Shown: piece by piece, positions 52,284-61,833 of the stretch
How positions within the stretch are numbered: position 1 is the first letter of the stretch
Layout: each line of letters opens with the position of its first letter
DNA from: Bacteroidales bacterium
Lineage (GTDB): Bacteria; Bacteroidota; Bacteroidia; Bacteroidales; VadinHA17
Direction of reading: 5' to 3'
Assembly (NCBI GenBank): GCA_022865305.1
Contig: JALHSP010000147.1
Location: 235,197-299,196, forward strand
Length of the DNA stretch: 64,000 bases
The notes under the pieces: model-generated
What the model was told of the DNA's origin: nothing
The model's input: the letters and a program-made list of their open reading frames with translations, nothing else
The model's database searches: none
Translations under genes and position numbers: made by a program

Positions 52284-52311
52284 GTAGATTCGGAATGTAT
52301 TCCGAATCTAC
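52284..52311. promoter_or_regulatory. Perfect 13-bp inverted repeat between divergent genes
   Basis: GTAGATTCGGAAT (52284-52296) and ATTCCGAATCTAC (52299-52311) are exact reverse complements separated by GT. It lies between the propeller operon start (52150) and the gene at 52372. It could be an operator, a DNA cruciform/REP-type repeat, or a transcribed hairpin; no T-run follows, so a terminator is unlikely. Confidence 0.5.
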
Positions 52312-52371
52312 CACAATTATCATTAATTTATTTTAATTTTAAGGCAGAACAATTTAAAATATCTGCATCAC

Positions 52372-53430
52372 ATGGAAGAAAAATATGATAACCTTAAAAT
52401 AATCCTTTGGCTTATACTTTTTTTTGTCTTCGGAATTATTATAATAGCCTGCAAACCACATTCCGGTGATTATATAATGACCGTCAACGGTCCGGAACAC
52501 CCCGGTAAAATGGGCATCACTCTTACACATGAGCATATCCTTGTCGATTTCATCGGAGCAGACAGTACAGGTTATTTCCGCTGGAACAGGGATTCAGTTA
52601 TTGAAAAAGCATTGCCCTTTGTGCTTGAAATAAAGGGAAAAGGAGTAAAAACTTTTTTTGAGTGTACCCCTGCATACCTTGGTCGTGATCCATTGCTTTT
52701 AAAAGAGCTTTCTAAAAAAACCGGTATTAGCTTTATCACCAATACCGGATATTACGGAGCAAGAAATAATTTCTTCATTCCAGGAAGCTTCCATTCATCG
52801 GAAGCCTCCGAAATAGCTGAAATATGGATCAATGAGTTTGAAAACGGGATAGAAGCAACCGGAATCAAACCAGGATTCATTAAAATTGCAGTTGAACGGA
52901 CTGACTCTTTGTCGCCGGAGCACAGAAAAATCATTACTGCTGCTGCACTGGCGCATTTAAAGACAGGACTTGTAATTGTTTCCCATACCGTACCGGATAA
53001 CCCTGCATTTGAACAAATCGGAATCTTAAAGGACATGGGAGTTGATCCTTCGGCTTTTATATGGGTTCATGCTCAGAATGGTACAATTGAAGGGAATTTA
53101 AAAGCAGCAGGCGAGGGTGTCTGGATATCACTTGATAATGTCAGAACAAGACCGGATCTTGAGCCCGGAGCCCTGTACAGTGTCAGCTGGTATGCCGACA
53201 GGATATTGGAATTAAAGAAAAACGGACTTCTGAACAAAGTCCTTATTTCACACGACTCTGGCTGGTATGATCCTGCAAAACCCGGTGGTGGTACATTTAA
53301 CGGATTTACCGATATCTTTAATTCATTATTACCGGTCCTGAAAACAAAGGGAATTAGCGATGCTGAAATTGATCAGATCATGGTTAAAAATCCCCGGGAA
53401 GCATTTAAAATAAAAATCCGTAAACTTTGA
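52372..53430 (+). CDS. Phosphotriesterase-family metal hydrolase, predicted lipoprotein
   Basis: A 352-aa TIM-barrel amidohydrolase. The full metal site of the family is visible: THEH in GITLTHEHILVDF near residues 55-60, the bridging lysine in PGFIKIAVE, then His in VSHTVPD, His in WVHAQNG and Asp in SHDSGWYDP. The N-terminus has a hydrophobic stretch ending IIIIAC (Cys27), suggesting a lipid anchor and periplasmic action. PTE-homology proteins hydrolyse phosphotriesters, lactones or other esters; the natural substrate cannot be deduced. Divergent from the propeller operon and upstream of the sulfatases, so it may belong to the catabolic island. Confidence 0.86.
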   Translation: MEEKYDNLKIILWLILFFVFGIIIIACKPHSGDYIMTVNGPEHPGKMGITLTHEHILVDFIGADSTGYFRWNRDSVIEKALPFVLEIKGKGVKTFFECTPAYLGRDPLLLKELSKKTGISFITNTGYYGARNNFFIPGSFHSSEASEIAEIWINEFENGIEATGIKPGFIKIAVERTDSLSPEHRKIITAAALAHLKTGLVIVSHTVPDNPAFEQIGILKDMGVDPSAFIWVHAQNGTIEGNLKAAGEGVWISLDNVRTRPDLEPGALYSVSWYADRILELKKNGLLNKVLISHDSGWYDPAKPGGGTFNGFTDIFNSLLPVLKTKGISDAEIDQIMVKNPREAFKIKIRKL

Positions 53431-53470
53431 AAACCCTGAACCCTAAACGCGAAACACTACAAGCCAGAAA

Positions 53471-53611
53471 CACCCCCCTGACCCTCCCGACCTCCGGCAG
53501 GGACAGGCTCTCAAGAGGGAATTTTTTGGTTCGTTTTCCCCCTTTGAAGGGGGATAGGGGGATGTTTCTCCTATCCTTCTTACACCCCCCCAGCCCCCCT
53601 CAAGGGGGGAA
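53471..53611. repeat. GC-rich hairpin repeat (copy F, two halves)
   Basis: Read on the minus strand the first half is GAGCCTGTCCC-TGCCGGAGGTC-GGGAGGGTCAGGGGGGTG, parallel to motifs at 58207 and 30005 but with a different hairpin centre. A second half contains CCCCCTTTGAAGGGGG and CCCCCTCAAGGGGGG. It fills the gap between the phosphotriesterase-family and first sulfatase genes. Confidence 0.6.
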
Positions 53612-53644
53612 CATGTAACAAATAACCGATAAACCATTCCCTGA

Positions 53645-55075
53645 ATGAAACCCTCACTACCTCTTACCATACTCTCATCTCTTTCACTGGTATCATGTGC
53701 ACAATCAGATAAAGACAGGCAATTACCTAACATTGTATTCATCCTTGCCGATGATCTTGGTTACGGTGATTTAAGCTGTTACGGACAACAAAAGTTCTCC
53801 ACACCAAATATTGATCGTCTTGCCAGGGAGGGCATGTTATTCAGGCAGCATTACACAGGATGCACAGTCAGCGCTCCCTCACGTTCCTGCCTGATGACAG
53901 GGCAGCATACAGGACATGCTCCGATAAGAGGCAACAAAGGATGGGAACCTGAAGGACAATGGCCGCTGTCTGCTAATTCAGTAACTATTGCAGAAATGCT
54001 TAAAACAAGAGGTTATGTAACAGGTGCTTTCGGGAAATGGGGATTAGGGTATATTGATACGGAAGGTGATCCCAATGCACAGGGATTTGATGAGTTCTTT
54101 GGATATAATTGCCAGAGCCTGGCACATAACTATTATCCTGATCATCTCTGGCATAACCATGAAAAAATCCTTCTTCAGGAGAATGAAAGCGGTAAAACCG
54201 GGATATATAGTGCAGATATAATTCACAAAGCCGCCCTCGGGTTTCTCGAAAAAAACAGTAACAAACCATTCTTTCTATTCTACCCTACAACGATTCCGCA
54301 TGCAGAATTGTTCGCCAAAGAGGAATACATGAAGGTTTTTCGCGGGAAATTTGATCCTGAAAAATCATTTAAAGGCGTTGATGACGGATCAAATTTCCGG
54401 CTTGGTCCTTATGGTTCACAACCGGAAGCGCATGCAGCATTCGCAGCAATGATAAAACAACTTGATGATTATGTGGGCGAACTCCTCACAAAACTTAAAG
54501 AACTTGGACTGGAAAAGAATACAATAGTGATCTTTGCTTCTGATAACGGTCCTCATCTTGAAGGGGGAGCAGATCCCGATTACTTCAACAGTAACGGAGA
54601 TCTTAAGGGTTATAAACGGGATATGTATGAAGGTGGAATAAGAACACCTTTGCTCGTAAGATGGCCTGAAAAGATTAAGGCAGGAACTGAATCTGACCAC
54701 ATTTCAGCCTTCTGGGACTTCCAGCCTACTTTTGCTGAAATTACCGGGGCAAACGTTCCGGAGTATGTTGATGGAATATCGCTTCTTCCAACGCTGCTCG
54801 GTAAAAGAAAGCAGAAAGAACATGAATATCTCTACTGGGAATTTCATGAGCAGGGCGGGAAGGTTGCTGTCAGGATGGGCAACTGGAAAGCTGTACAAAG
54901 AAATGTCGACAAAATCCCACAAGGAACAATTGAATTGTACGATCTCTCTGCAGACACCGATGAAACAAATGATGTGGCATCATCACATTCTGAAATTGTA
55001 AAAAAGATGGAAGAAATTATGAAACAGGCACATAAGCCATCCGAGATCTTTCCATTTGCTTTTGAAAAGCCATGA
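53645..55075 (+). CDS. Sulfatase 1 (Ser-type, predicted lipoprotein)
   Basis: A 476-aa arylsulfatase-family enzyme that removes sulfate esters. A lipoprotein signal ends LSLVSC (Cys18). The metal site begins with ILADDLGYGD (DD at 36-37). The formylglycine motif is S76-A-P-S-R80 followed by SCLMTG, so the residue to be converted is Ser and an anaerobic-type maturase (anSME) is needed. FASDNGPHLEGG holds the second metal Asp-Asn. The C-terminus has the usual ELYDLSADTDETNDVA. The stop overlaps the next sulfatase start by 4 nt. Confidence 0.93.
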   Translation: MKPSLPLTILSSLSLVSCAQSDKDRQLPNIVFILADDLGYGDLSCYGQQKFSTPNIDRLAREGMLFRQHYTGCTVSAPSRSCLMTGQHTGHAPIRGNKGWEPEGQWPLSANSVTIAEMLKTRGYVTGAFGKWGLGYIDTEGDPNAQGFDEFFGYNCQSLAHNYYPDHLWHNHEKILLQENESGKTGIYSADIIHKAALGFLEKNSNKPFFLFYPTTIPHAELFAKEEYMKVFRGKFDPEKSFKGVDDGSNFRLGPYGSQPEAHAAFAAMIKQLDDYVGELLTKLKELGLEKNTIVIFASDNGPHLEGGADPDYFNSNGDLKGYKRDMYEGGIRTPLLVRWPEKIKAGTESDHISAFWDFQPTFAEITGANVPEYVDGISLLPTLLGKRKQKEHEYLYWEFHEQGGKVAVRMGNWKAVQRNVDKIPQGTIELYDLSADTDETNDVASSHSEIVKKMEEIMKQAHKPSEIFPFAFEKP

Positions 55076-56598
55076 AAAAAATCAAACTTATTCCCGGTGC
55101 TCTTGGTGTTCTGTCATTAGCATCATCACAGTTTGCCGGAGCGCAGGCAGCTGATAAACCTAATGTAATAATTATTTATGCCGACGATCTTGGATATGGC
55201 GACGTAAGCTGCTACGGTGCAACAAGAGTGATCACGCCAAACATCGACAGACTTGCAAAACAGGGGCTTCGTTTTACAAATGCACATTGTACATCGGCAA
55301 CAAGCACTCCGTCACGCTATTCACTGCTGACCGGAGAGTATGCCTGGCGAAGGAAAGGTACCGGTGTCCTTCCGGGTGATGCTTCAGCAATTATTGAACC
55401 TGGTCGTATTACTTTGGCCACAGTAATGAAGAATGCCGGTTATACTACAGGTGCCGTGGGCAAATGGCATCTCGGCCTTGGCCCTTCCGGTGGTCCGGAC
55501 TGGAACGGAGAAATCACCTCTGGCCCTATGGATATCGGATTCAATTACAATTTCATTATTCCTGCAACAGGTGACCGGGTACCCTGCGTATTTGTTGAGA
55601 ACAGAAGAGTAGTCGGGCTGAATCCGGATGATCCGATAACCGTAAACTACAAGGGGAAAATTGGAAATGAGCCAACTGGAAAGGAAAATCCGGAAATGCT
55701 TAAAATGTATCCTAGTCATGGCCACGACATGGCCATTGTTAACGGCATCAGCCGAATAGGTTATATGACCGGAGGGAAATCTGCACTCTGGGTAGACGAG
55801 GAAATTGCTGATGTAATAACAGGTAAAGCTGTCGACTTCATTGGAAATAATAAGGATAAGCCATTTTTTCTCTATTTTGCCACTCATGATATTCATGTAC
55901 CACGCGTACCTCATCCCAGATTTGCCGGTAAGAGTGGTATGGGTCCGCGGGGAGATGCCATCCTCGAATTCGACTGGTCAGTGGGAGAGATCATGAAAAC
56001 CATAGATAAGCTTAAGCTTTCACGCAAAACATTAATAATCGTAACCAGCGATAACGGGCCTGTCGTTGATGACGGATATAAAGATCAGGCTGTTGAGCTT
56101 CTTGGCAGCCATAAGCCTGCAGGCCCTCTCAGGGGAGGTAAATACAGTCTTTTTGATGGCGGTACACGCATTATGTTTATTGCCAGATGGAAGGGTACCA
56201 TAAAGCCAGGTATTACCGATGTCCTCTTCAGCCAGATAGACCTCATATCTTCGTTTGCTGCCCTGACAGGACAGACCTTATCATCTGAAGCAGGACCTGA
56301 CAGCTTTAACCAGATCGATGCTTTACTGGGACGATCAAAGACGGGTCGTGACTGGCTTGTTGAACATTCCGGCAGACTGACAATAATCAAGGGAGACTGG
56401 AAATATATTGAACCCGGAGCCGGTGTGAAAGTAACAGCAAATACCAATACCGAAACCGGAAATGATCCGCTGCCCCAACTCTATAACATGAAAACCGACC
56501 TGGGCGAAAAAAAGAATGTAGCTGCTGAAAATCAGGATATTGTTAAGGAATTAACAGATCTCCTGGGAAAAATTAAAACTGAAGGCAAAACAAGATAA
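55072..56598 (+). CDS. Sulfatase 2 (Ser-type, secreted)
   Basis: A 508-aa arylsulfatase-family protein. It has a signal peptide (about residues 1-25, FAGAQA), metal site IIYADDLGYGDVSCYG (DD 38-39), motif S78-T-P-S-R82 followed by YSLLTG, and VGKWHLGLG with the conserved Lys-His near residue 130. The distal metal pair is in IVTSDNGPVVDDG. Ser is again the formylglycine precursor. It is translationally coupled to sulfatase 1 (ATGA). The DNA after its stop holds a GC-rich repeat and then the third sulfatase. Confidence 0.93.
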   Translation: MKKIKLIPGALGVLSLASSQFAGAQAADKPNVIIIYADDLGYGDVSCYGATRVITPNIDRLAKQGLRFTNAHCTSATSTPSRYSLLTGEYAWRRKGTGVLPGDASAIIEPGRITLATVMKNAGYTTGAVGKWHLGLGPSGGPDWNGEITSGPMDIGFNYNFIIPATGDRVPCVFVENRRVVGLNPDDPITVNYKGKIGNEPTGKENPEMLKMYPSHGHDMAIVNGISRIGYMTGGKSALWVDEEIADVITGKAVDFIGNNKDKPFFLYFATHDIHVPRVPHPRFAGKSGMGPRGDAILEFDWSVGEIMKTIDKLKLSRKTLIIVTSDNGPVVDDGYKDQAVELLGSHKPAGPLRGGKYSLFDGGTRIMFIARWKGTIKPGITDVLFSQIDLISSFAALTGQTLSSEAGPDSFNQIDALLGRSKTGRDWLVEHSGRLTIIKGDWKYIEPGAGVKVTANTNTETGNDPLPQLYNMKTDLGEKKNVAAENQDIVKELTDLLGKIKTEGKTR

Positions 56599-56622
56599 AG
56601 AAGAAATTACACCTAAAGCCTT

Positions 56623-56685
56623 ACCCCTCTGCCCCCCTGAAGGGGGTTAATTAGGAGAATTTTTTGGCCTAAAAGGGGGTACGGA
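56623..56685. repeat. GC-rich intergenic repeat fragment (copy G)
   Basis: ACCCCTCTGCCCCCCTGAAGGGGGTTAA followed by TTTTTTGG and AAAAGGGGGTACGG resembles parts of the repeats at 24169 and 53471. It has a CCCCCTGAAGGGGG hairpin and lies between sulfatases 2 and 3. Confidence 0.5.
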
Positions 56686-56722
56686 GCAGACATTGAAAGT
56701 TAAAAAAATATAGAGATCAACA

Positions 56723-58195
56723 ATGATAAATCTGAAATCTGCAATAAGTATTGGAGCTGCATCGCTTGTTACATTCCAGGCTTCACCACAAAAAGCAACT
56801 CAATTCAGGCAAGCCACACCCAATATCGTTCTGATCCTGATGGACGATATGGGCTATGGCGATATCGGCAGGACTGGTGCGAACCAGCTTGAAACCCAGA
56901 ATCTCAACCGGCTTGCATCCCAGGGAATGCAATTTACATGGTACTATTGCCCCCAGACGGTGAGCAGCGCCTCGAGAGCAGGTTTGCTGACAGGATGCTA
57001 TCCCAATCGTGTAGGCATATCCGGAGCCCTAATGCCATGGGCTACAAACGGCATCAATGCCGATGAGACAACCATTGCTGAAATGCTAAAGACCAGAGGA
57101 TATTATACCGGCATAATCGGGAAGTGGCATCTTGGTCATCACAAAGAATTTCTCCCTCTCCAGCATGGTTTCGATGAATATTACGGAATACCCTATTCCA
57201 ACGATATGTGGCCTGTAGATTTTGATGGTGTTCCCATCCGTCTTAAAGACACCACCAGCAACAAAATGAAGTATCCTATACTTCCCCTGATAGAAGGAAA
57301 TGAAAAAGTGGGAGAGGTGAGAACTCTGGCCGACCAGGATAAGCTTACGACCGATTATACCGAAAGGGCTGTCAGGTTTATTGAAGAACATAAGAAGGAA
57401 CATTTCTTCCTTTATTTTCCTCATTCTATGGTACATATACCTCTCGGAGTATCTGAAAAATTCCGCGGGAAAAGCAAACAGGGATTTTACGGAGATGTCA
57501 TGATGGAGGTAGACTGGTCGGTTGGTGAGATAATGAAAGCGCTCAAAGCCAACGGCCTCGAGAAAAATACCCTGGTTATTTTTACAAGCGATAACGGTCC
57601 GTGGCTCAATTTCGGCAACCACGCCGGGACAACCGGAGGGCTCCGGGAGGGAAAAGGTACAAGCTGGGAAGGGGGCCAGAGGGTGCCATGTATTATGAGG
57701 TGGCCAGGCGTTATCCCTTCAGGTGATATCTGTAGCCAGCTGGCATCTTCTATTGACATCCTGCCTACTCTTGCTGCAATAACCGGAGCCTCCCTTCCTG
57801 CCAGTAAGATTGACGGTGTAAACATCCTTTCCCTTATGCGGGGCGATAAAAGTGCAGCACCGAGGCATGAGTTCTACTATTATTATGAGCAGAACAGTCT
57901 TGAGGCTGTACAGCGCGACTACTGGAAGCTGGTTCTTCCCCACAGCAGCCGCACGTACAGGAATATGAAGCCGGGCGCTGATGGATGGCCCGGACCAACA
58001 GGGACTGAGACAGTAAAAACAGCCCAATTGTATGATCTTCGCCGCGATCCGGGTGAATGGTACGACGTTGCTGCTTTTTACCCCGATAAGGTAAAGGAGC
58101 TTGAAACTCTTGCAGAAGAAGCGAGAAAAGATCTTGGAGATAATCTTACTAACTCTCCCGGAGAAAACAGAAGGAAAGCAGGTTCAATAAAATGA
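56723..58195 (+). CDS. Sulfatase 3 (Ser-type, secreted)
   Basis: A 490-aa arylsulfatase A-like enzyme. It has a probable signal peptide at residues 1-23, metal site LILMDDMGYGDIG (DD 41-42), and formylglycine motif S81-S-A-S-R85 then AGLLTGCYPNRVG, with Ala at the usual Pro position, an accepted variant. Further marks are GKWHLGH near 137 and IFTSDNGPWLNFGNHAGTTGGLREGKGTSWEGG, typical for arylsulfatase A relatives. It is the third sulfatase in the co-directional row, separated by 124 nt that include a repeat. Confidence 0.93.
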   Translation: MINLKSAISIGAASLVTFQASPQKATQFRQATPNIVLILMDDMGYGDIGRTGANQLETQNLNRLASQGMQFTWYYCPQTVSSASRAGLLTGCYPNRVGISGALMPWATNGINADETTIAEMLKTRGYYTGIIGKWHLGHHKEFLPLQHGFDEYYGIPYSNDMWPVDFDGVPIRLKDTTSNKMKYPILPLIEGNEKVGEVRTLADQDKLTTDYTERAVRFIEEHKKEHFFLYFPHSMVHIPLGVSEKFRGKSKQGFYGDVMMEVDWSVGEIMKALKANGLEKNTLVIFTSDNGPWLNFGNHAGTTGGLREGKGTSWEGGQRVPCIMRWPGVIPSGDICSQLASSIDILPTLAAITGASLPASKIDGVNILSLMRGDKSAAPRHEFYYYYEQNSLEAVQRDYWKLVLPHSSRTYRNMKPGADGWPGPTGTETVKTAQLYDLRRDPGEWYDVAAFYPDKVKELETLAEEARKDLGDNLTNSPGENRRKAGSIK

Positions 58196-58206
58196 ATATC
58201 CCATGA

Positions 58207-58341
58207 ACTCACCCACCCTGCCTCCCTCTCTGCTAGTGCAAAGAGGGAGGTGTAAAATACTAATATACAAATACTTCCCCCTCTTTACAAAGTAGAGAGA
58301 GCCTGTCCCGCAAATGCGGGAGGGAACATAAGGGGGTGAGT
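58207..58341. repeat. 135-bp GC-rich double-hairpin element (copy C)
   Basis: Ends are ACTCACC and GGTGAGT (inverted). The left half has a stem CCTCCCTCT/AGAGGGAGG, the centre is AT-rich (AAAATACTAATATACAAATACTT), and the right half has GAGCCTGTCCCG-CAAATG-CGGGAGGG. Overall order (hairpin, AT-rich centre, hairpin) is the same as in the 175-bp elements at 13746 and 31415. Confidence 0.65.
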
Positions 58342-58386
58342 ACATGAATAACAAAATCATCGTTTAGTGACTAAATATTTAAGAAA

Positions 58387-59613
58387 ATGATTAAAAATCC
58401 CCGCAACATTCATCTGGTTAAAGGTTTATCATCATTGCTGACTTTCAGTCTGACCGGAACACTTTCATTTCAATCAACAAACTCATATGCTCAACAACCC
58501 CAGGAACATTCCAATATCCTCTGGATATCTACAGAGGATATGAGCCCCCATCTTGGCTGCTATGGTGACAAAGTAGCAAATACGCCGAATATTGATAAAC
58601 TGGCATCTCAGGGCATTCGATATACAAATGTATTTACCACGGCAGCAATCAGTGCTCCGTGTCGGGCAGGAATAATAACCGGTATGTACCAGACTTCAAT
58701 TGGTTGTATGCATATGCGAACAACTTCTTACAGGAGATCTGCAGAAAATCCTATTGAATTCACCGCAGTTCCGCCACATTATGTAAAAACATTCACAGAG
58801 TATCTTCGTGCCGCCGGATATTATTGTACAAATAATTCCAAGACTGACTACCAGTTTGCAAAAGATCCTGTTCCGGCATCCATCTGGGATGAATGCAGCA
58901 GGAATGCGCACTATAGAAACCGACCGGATAAAAGTCAGCCTTTCTTTGCAGTATTCAACTGGACAGGTACTCATGAAAGTCAGAACTGGGATATAAGCAA
59001 AGTAAAAACTGATCCGAAAAAGGTAGCCGTCCCACCTTATTATCCTGATAATGAAATAATAAGATCCAACCTTGCAATAATGTACGATAATATTGCCAGA
59101 CTTGATTCAGTAGTTGGTGTCTTGCTGGCAGACCTCGAAAAGGAAGGAGAATTGGATAACACAATTATATTCTTTTGGGGTGATCATGGTGACGGATTGC
59201 CAAGAGCAAAAAGATGGCTTTACGATTCAGGTTTGAATATTCCGCTCATTATTAAATGGCCTGATAAATCAAAAGCCGGAACCGTTGAAGAGCGTCTGAT
59301 TAGTTCTATTGATTTTGGTCCCTCTGTGCTTTCTCTTGCCGGTGTGCCGGTTCCGGCTCACATGCAGGGAATACCCTTTCTCGGCAGACAGGCAGGAACA
59401 CCAAGAGATGCGGTCTTTGCTGCCCGCGACAGGGTTGATGAATCTTACGATATGATCCGTTCCGTCCGCACAAAAGACTATTTGTATATACGAAATTACT
59501 ATCCGAATGAGCAATTCCCGATCTGGGTTCCATACCTGAGTAATATGCCTATATACAAGGAGATGCTGCGTCTGGATGCAGAGAGTAAATTAACAGGTCC
59601 GCAGAAAAGCTAG
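58387..59613 (+). CDS. Sulfatase 4, N-terminal part, ended by an in-frame amber codon
   Basis: A 408-aa open frame with a signal peptide (to about residue 36, NSYAQQ), metal site ILWISTEDMSPHLGCYG, formylglycine motif S89-A-P-C-R93 followed by AGIITG, and FFWGDHGDGLPRAKRW near residue 265. All catalytic residues lie in this part. It stops at TAG (59611-59613) after LTGPQKS, yet the downstream sequence continues in the same frame with normal sulfatase text (next entry). In related sulfatases a residue, often Trp or Phe, precedes MA-SRP-EELYD; TGG to TAG is one base change. The truncated protein may or may not fold. Confidence 0.82.
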   Translation: MIKNPRNIHLVKGLSSLLTFSLTGTLSFQSTNSYAQQPQEHSNILWISTEDMSPHLGCYGDKVANTPNIDKLASQGIRYTNVFTTAAISAPCRAGIITGMYQTSIGCMHMRTTSYRRSAENPIEFTAVPPHYVKTFTEYLRAAGYYCTNNSKTDYQFAKDPVPASIWDECSRNAHYRNRPDKSQPFFAVFNWTGTHESQNWDISKVKTDPKKVAVPPYYPDNEIIRSNLAIMYDNIARLDSVVGVLLADLEKEGELDNTIIFFWGDHGDGLPRAKRWLYDSGLNIPLIIKWPDKSKAGTVEERLISSIDFGPSVLSLAGVPVPAHMQGIPFLGRQAGTPRDAVFAARDRVDESYDMIRSVRTKDYLYIRNYYPNEQFPIWVPYLSNMPIYKEMLRLDAESKLTGPQKS

Positions 59614-60102
59614 ATGGCATATTCCCGGCCTCCCGAAGAGCTTTACGATGTAAAGGCTGATCCCTTTCAGATAAAGAACCTTGCAAATGATCCTAAGTAT
59701 AAATCCATCCTTGAGGATTTGAGAAACCGCCATAAAATATGGACAATTGAAACAGGTGATATGGGTCATCTGAATGAACCGGAAATGATTGAACAGATGT
59801 GGCCCGGCGGAAAACAACCTGTTACTGATATTCCATATTTCATTATCAATGCACCGGAAGATCGCTCTTCAAAAAATTACCGGACAGGAGGGACATATTC
59901 ATCACCGATGACACTGGGTTTCTATTGCCCGACACATGGTGCTTCAATGGTTTATACTTTTGAAGAAAAAGCAAATCCTCACTGGCTGCTTAATGCAGGA
60001 CCTTTGCACCTCAGGCCCGGAACTTACAATATCCGCGTTAAAGCCGTAAGGTATGGATATAAGGATAGTGAGGAACTGAAAGGGACATTTTTTATTAAGT
60101 AA
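59614..60102 (+). pseudogene. Sulfatase 4, C-terminal part cut off by the amber codon
   Basis: This stretch is in the same frame as 58387-59613 and directly follows its TAG. It begins MAYSRPPEELYDVKADPFQIKNLANDP, the standard C-terminal subdomain start of sulfatases, and continues about 100 residues with a beta-rich extra domain (ANPHWLLNAGPLHLRPGTYNIRVKAVRYGY). No signal peptide or own ribosome site is seen, so it is not an independent gene. Read-through would give a 571-aa protein of normal architecture. Possible explanations are a recent nonsense mutation, a sequencing error, or stop-codon read-through; no pyrrolysine genes are visible in this window. Confidence 0.82.
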
Positions 60103-60119
60103 CATTGGTGGCTTCTCAT

Positions 60120-60174
60120 CGTTGTAATCTACGTTGCTAGCAACGTATTTATCAACGTATTTATCAACGTTGAT
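60120..60174. promoter_or_regulatory. 12-bp-phased CGTTG/CAACG array before sulfatase 5
   Basis: CGTTG starts at 60120 and 60132, then the inverted CAACG at 60141, 60153 and 60165, each set 12 bp apart. ACGTTGCTAGCAACGT (60131-60146) and ATCAACGTTGAT (60163-60174) are perfect palindromes. The 12-mer CAACGTATTTAT is directly repeated at 60141 and 60153. It looks like a cooperative operator array or a local tandem expansion. Confidence 0.5.
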
Positions 60175-60264
60175 ACTTAACTAAAGTTTTAAATGAAGTT
60201 CCACGAAGCGCCCTCCAAGTTCCGGAATATTCTGTATCTTAACAAAGAAATAAAACTAAAGGCA

Positions 60265-61833
60265 ATGCAAATAGACTTCAAACTCCTGACGATCATTGGA
60301 ATAAGCACATCAGTCTATCCTGTCTTTATTGCACAAAAAAATGAAACAGCAGGTCGCCCCAATATCATCTACATTATGAGCGATGATCATGCTTACCAGG
60401 CTATCAGCGCTTATGGGGGTGCACTGAAAGATCTTGCTCCGACACCTAATATCGACAGGATTGCCAGGGATGGAATGAGGTTTGACAGATGCCTGGTAAC
60501 AAACTCCATATCAGGACCATGCCGTGCCGTTATTCTGACAGGTAAATACAGTCATCTTAACGGATTTATTACAAATGAAGGACAGAAACCATTCGATGGC
60601 TCCCAGCAGACTTTTCCCAAGCTGCTCCAGAAAGCAGGATACAACACCGCGATGATCGGGAAATGGCATCTGGCATCTGATCCCACAGGTTTCAATCACT
60701 GGGAGATACTGCCAGGTCAGGGCAATTATTACAATCCCGATTTTATAAATGAGGATGGAAGACATCGTGAAGAAGGGTATGTCACCGAGATAATAACGGA
60801 TAAATGTATCCAGTGGCTTAACCAGGTAAAAAATACAGGTCAGCCGTTTATGCTAATGATGCACCATAAAGCACCTCACAGGGAATGGCAGCCCGGACCA
60901 GATGAACTGACACTATACAAAAATGTGACATTTCCTGAACCTGCGACACTCTTTGACGATTATGCAAATCGCGGAACAGCTGAAAAAACTCAGGATATGA
61001 CAATTTCAAAAACGATGCGGGTAGAGGAGGACCTTAAACTTTATAAGGATCGTTCAAAGATGAAAAACACAGGGTTGAACCGCCTTTCAACGGAGCAGAT
61101 GACTGCCTGGAATTCGGTTTATGATCCAATAATAAGGCAGTTCTATGAGTCGGACCTTCAAGGTGATGAACTTATCAGATACAAATACCAGAGATACCTG
61201 CAGGATTACCTCGCCTGCATTGCTGCAGTTGATAAAAGTGTGGGAGAGGTGCTCGACTACCTTAAAGAGAATGGTCTTGATAAAAATACTGTGGTAATCT
61301 ATGCATCTGACCAGGGATTCTACCTTGGCGAACATGGCTGGTTCGACAAAAGATGGATGTTTGAGGAATCTTACAGAACGCCGCTTCTTGTTCAGTGGCC
61401 GGGTATAGTCAAACCGGGCAGTGTGAATAATGACATGGTTTCCAATCTTGATCTTGCCGAAACCTTTCTCGATATAGCCGGAGTTGAAGTGCCATCTGAT
61501 ATGCAGGGGAGGAGCATGGTTCCTGTTTTAAAGGGAAAAACTCCTGCCAATTGGAGAAAGGAGCACTACTATCATTATTATGAATATCCAGGTTCACACA
61601 TGGTTAAGCGTCATTACGGAATGAGCACCGAACGATATAAGCTTATGCATTACTATTACGATATTGATGAGTGGGAGCTTTATGATCTGCAGGCTGATCC
61701 TCAGGAAATGAAGAATGTTTACAATGATCCCGCTTATGCAACGGTAATAAAACAGCTTCATAAACGACTTACAAAACTTATGAGGAAATTCGGTGATAGT
61801 GAAGAGCTTGCTAAAACATTTCTACCGAAATAA
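60265..61833 (+). CDS. Sulfatase 5 (Ser-type, secreted)
   Basis: A 522-aa sulfatase from the ATG at 60265, which gives the signal peptide [24 protein letters not shown]; a frame from 60193 adds 24 residues that spoil it. Metal site [18 protein letters not shown]; formylglycine motif S-G-P-C-R (residues 83-87) in [21 protein letters not shown]. Relatives often read NSICGPSRA, so Ser and Cys appear exchanged here, leaving Ser as the modified residue. [14 protein letters not shown] and [24 protein letters not shown] complete the active site. The type is common among enzymes acting on sulfated glycans. Confidence 0.93.
   Translation: MQIDFKLLTIIGISTSVYPVFIAQKNETAGRPNIIYIMSDDHAYQAISAYGGALKDLAPTPNIDRIARDGMRFDRCLVTNSISGPCRAVILTGKYSHLNGFITNEGQKPFDGSQQTFPKLLQKAGYNTAMIGKWHLASDPTGFNHWEILPGQGNYYNPDFINEDGRHREEGYVTEIITDKCIQWLNQVKNTGQPFMLMMHHKAPHREWQPGPDELTLYKNVTFPEPATLFDDYANRGTAEKTQDMTISKTMRVEEDLKLYKDRSKMKNTGLNRLSTEQMTAWNSVYDPIIRQFYESDLQGDELIRYKYQRYLQDYLACIAAVDKSVGEVLDYLKENGLDKNTVVIYASDQGFYLGEHGWFDKRWMFEESYRTPLLVQWPGIVKPGSVNNDMVSNLDLAETFLDIAGVEVPSDMQGRSMVPVLKGKTPANWRKEHYYHYYEYPGSHMVKRHYGMSTERYKLMHYYYDIDEWELYDLQADPQEMKNVYNDPAYATVIKQLHKRLTKLMRKFGDSEELAKTFLPK

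Noticed and set aside
59611..59613. Pyrrolysine insertion at the amber codon
   Set aside because: No pyl genes or suppressor tRNA are visible, pyrrolysine is not known in such sulfatases, and a TGG to TAG mutation explains it more simply.
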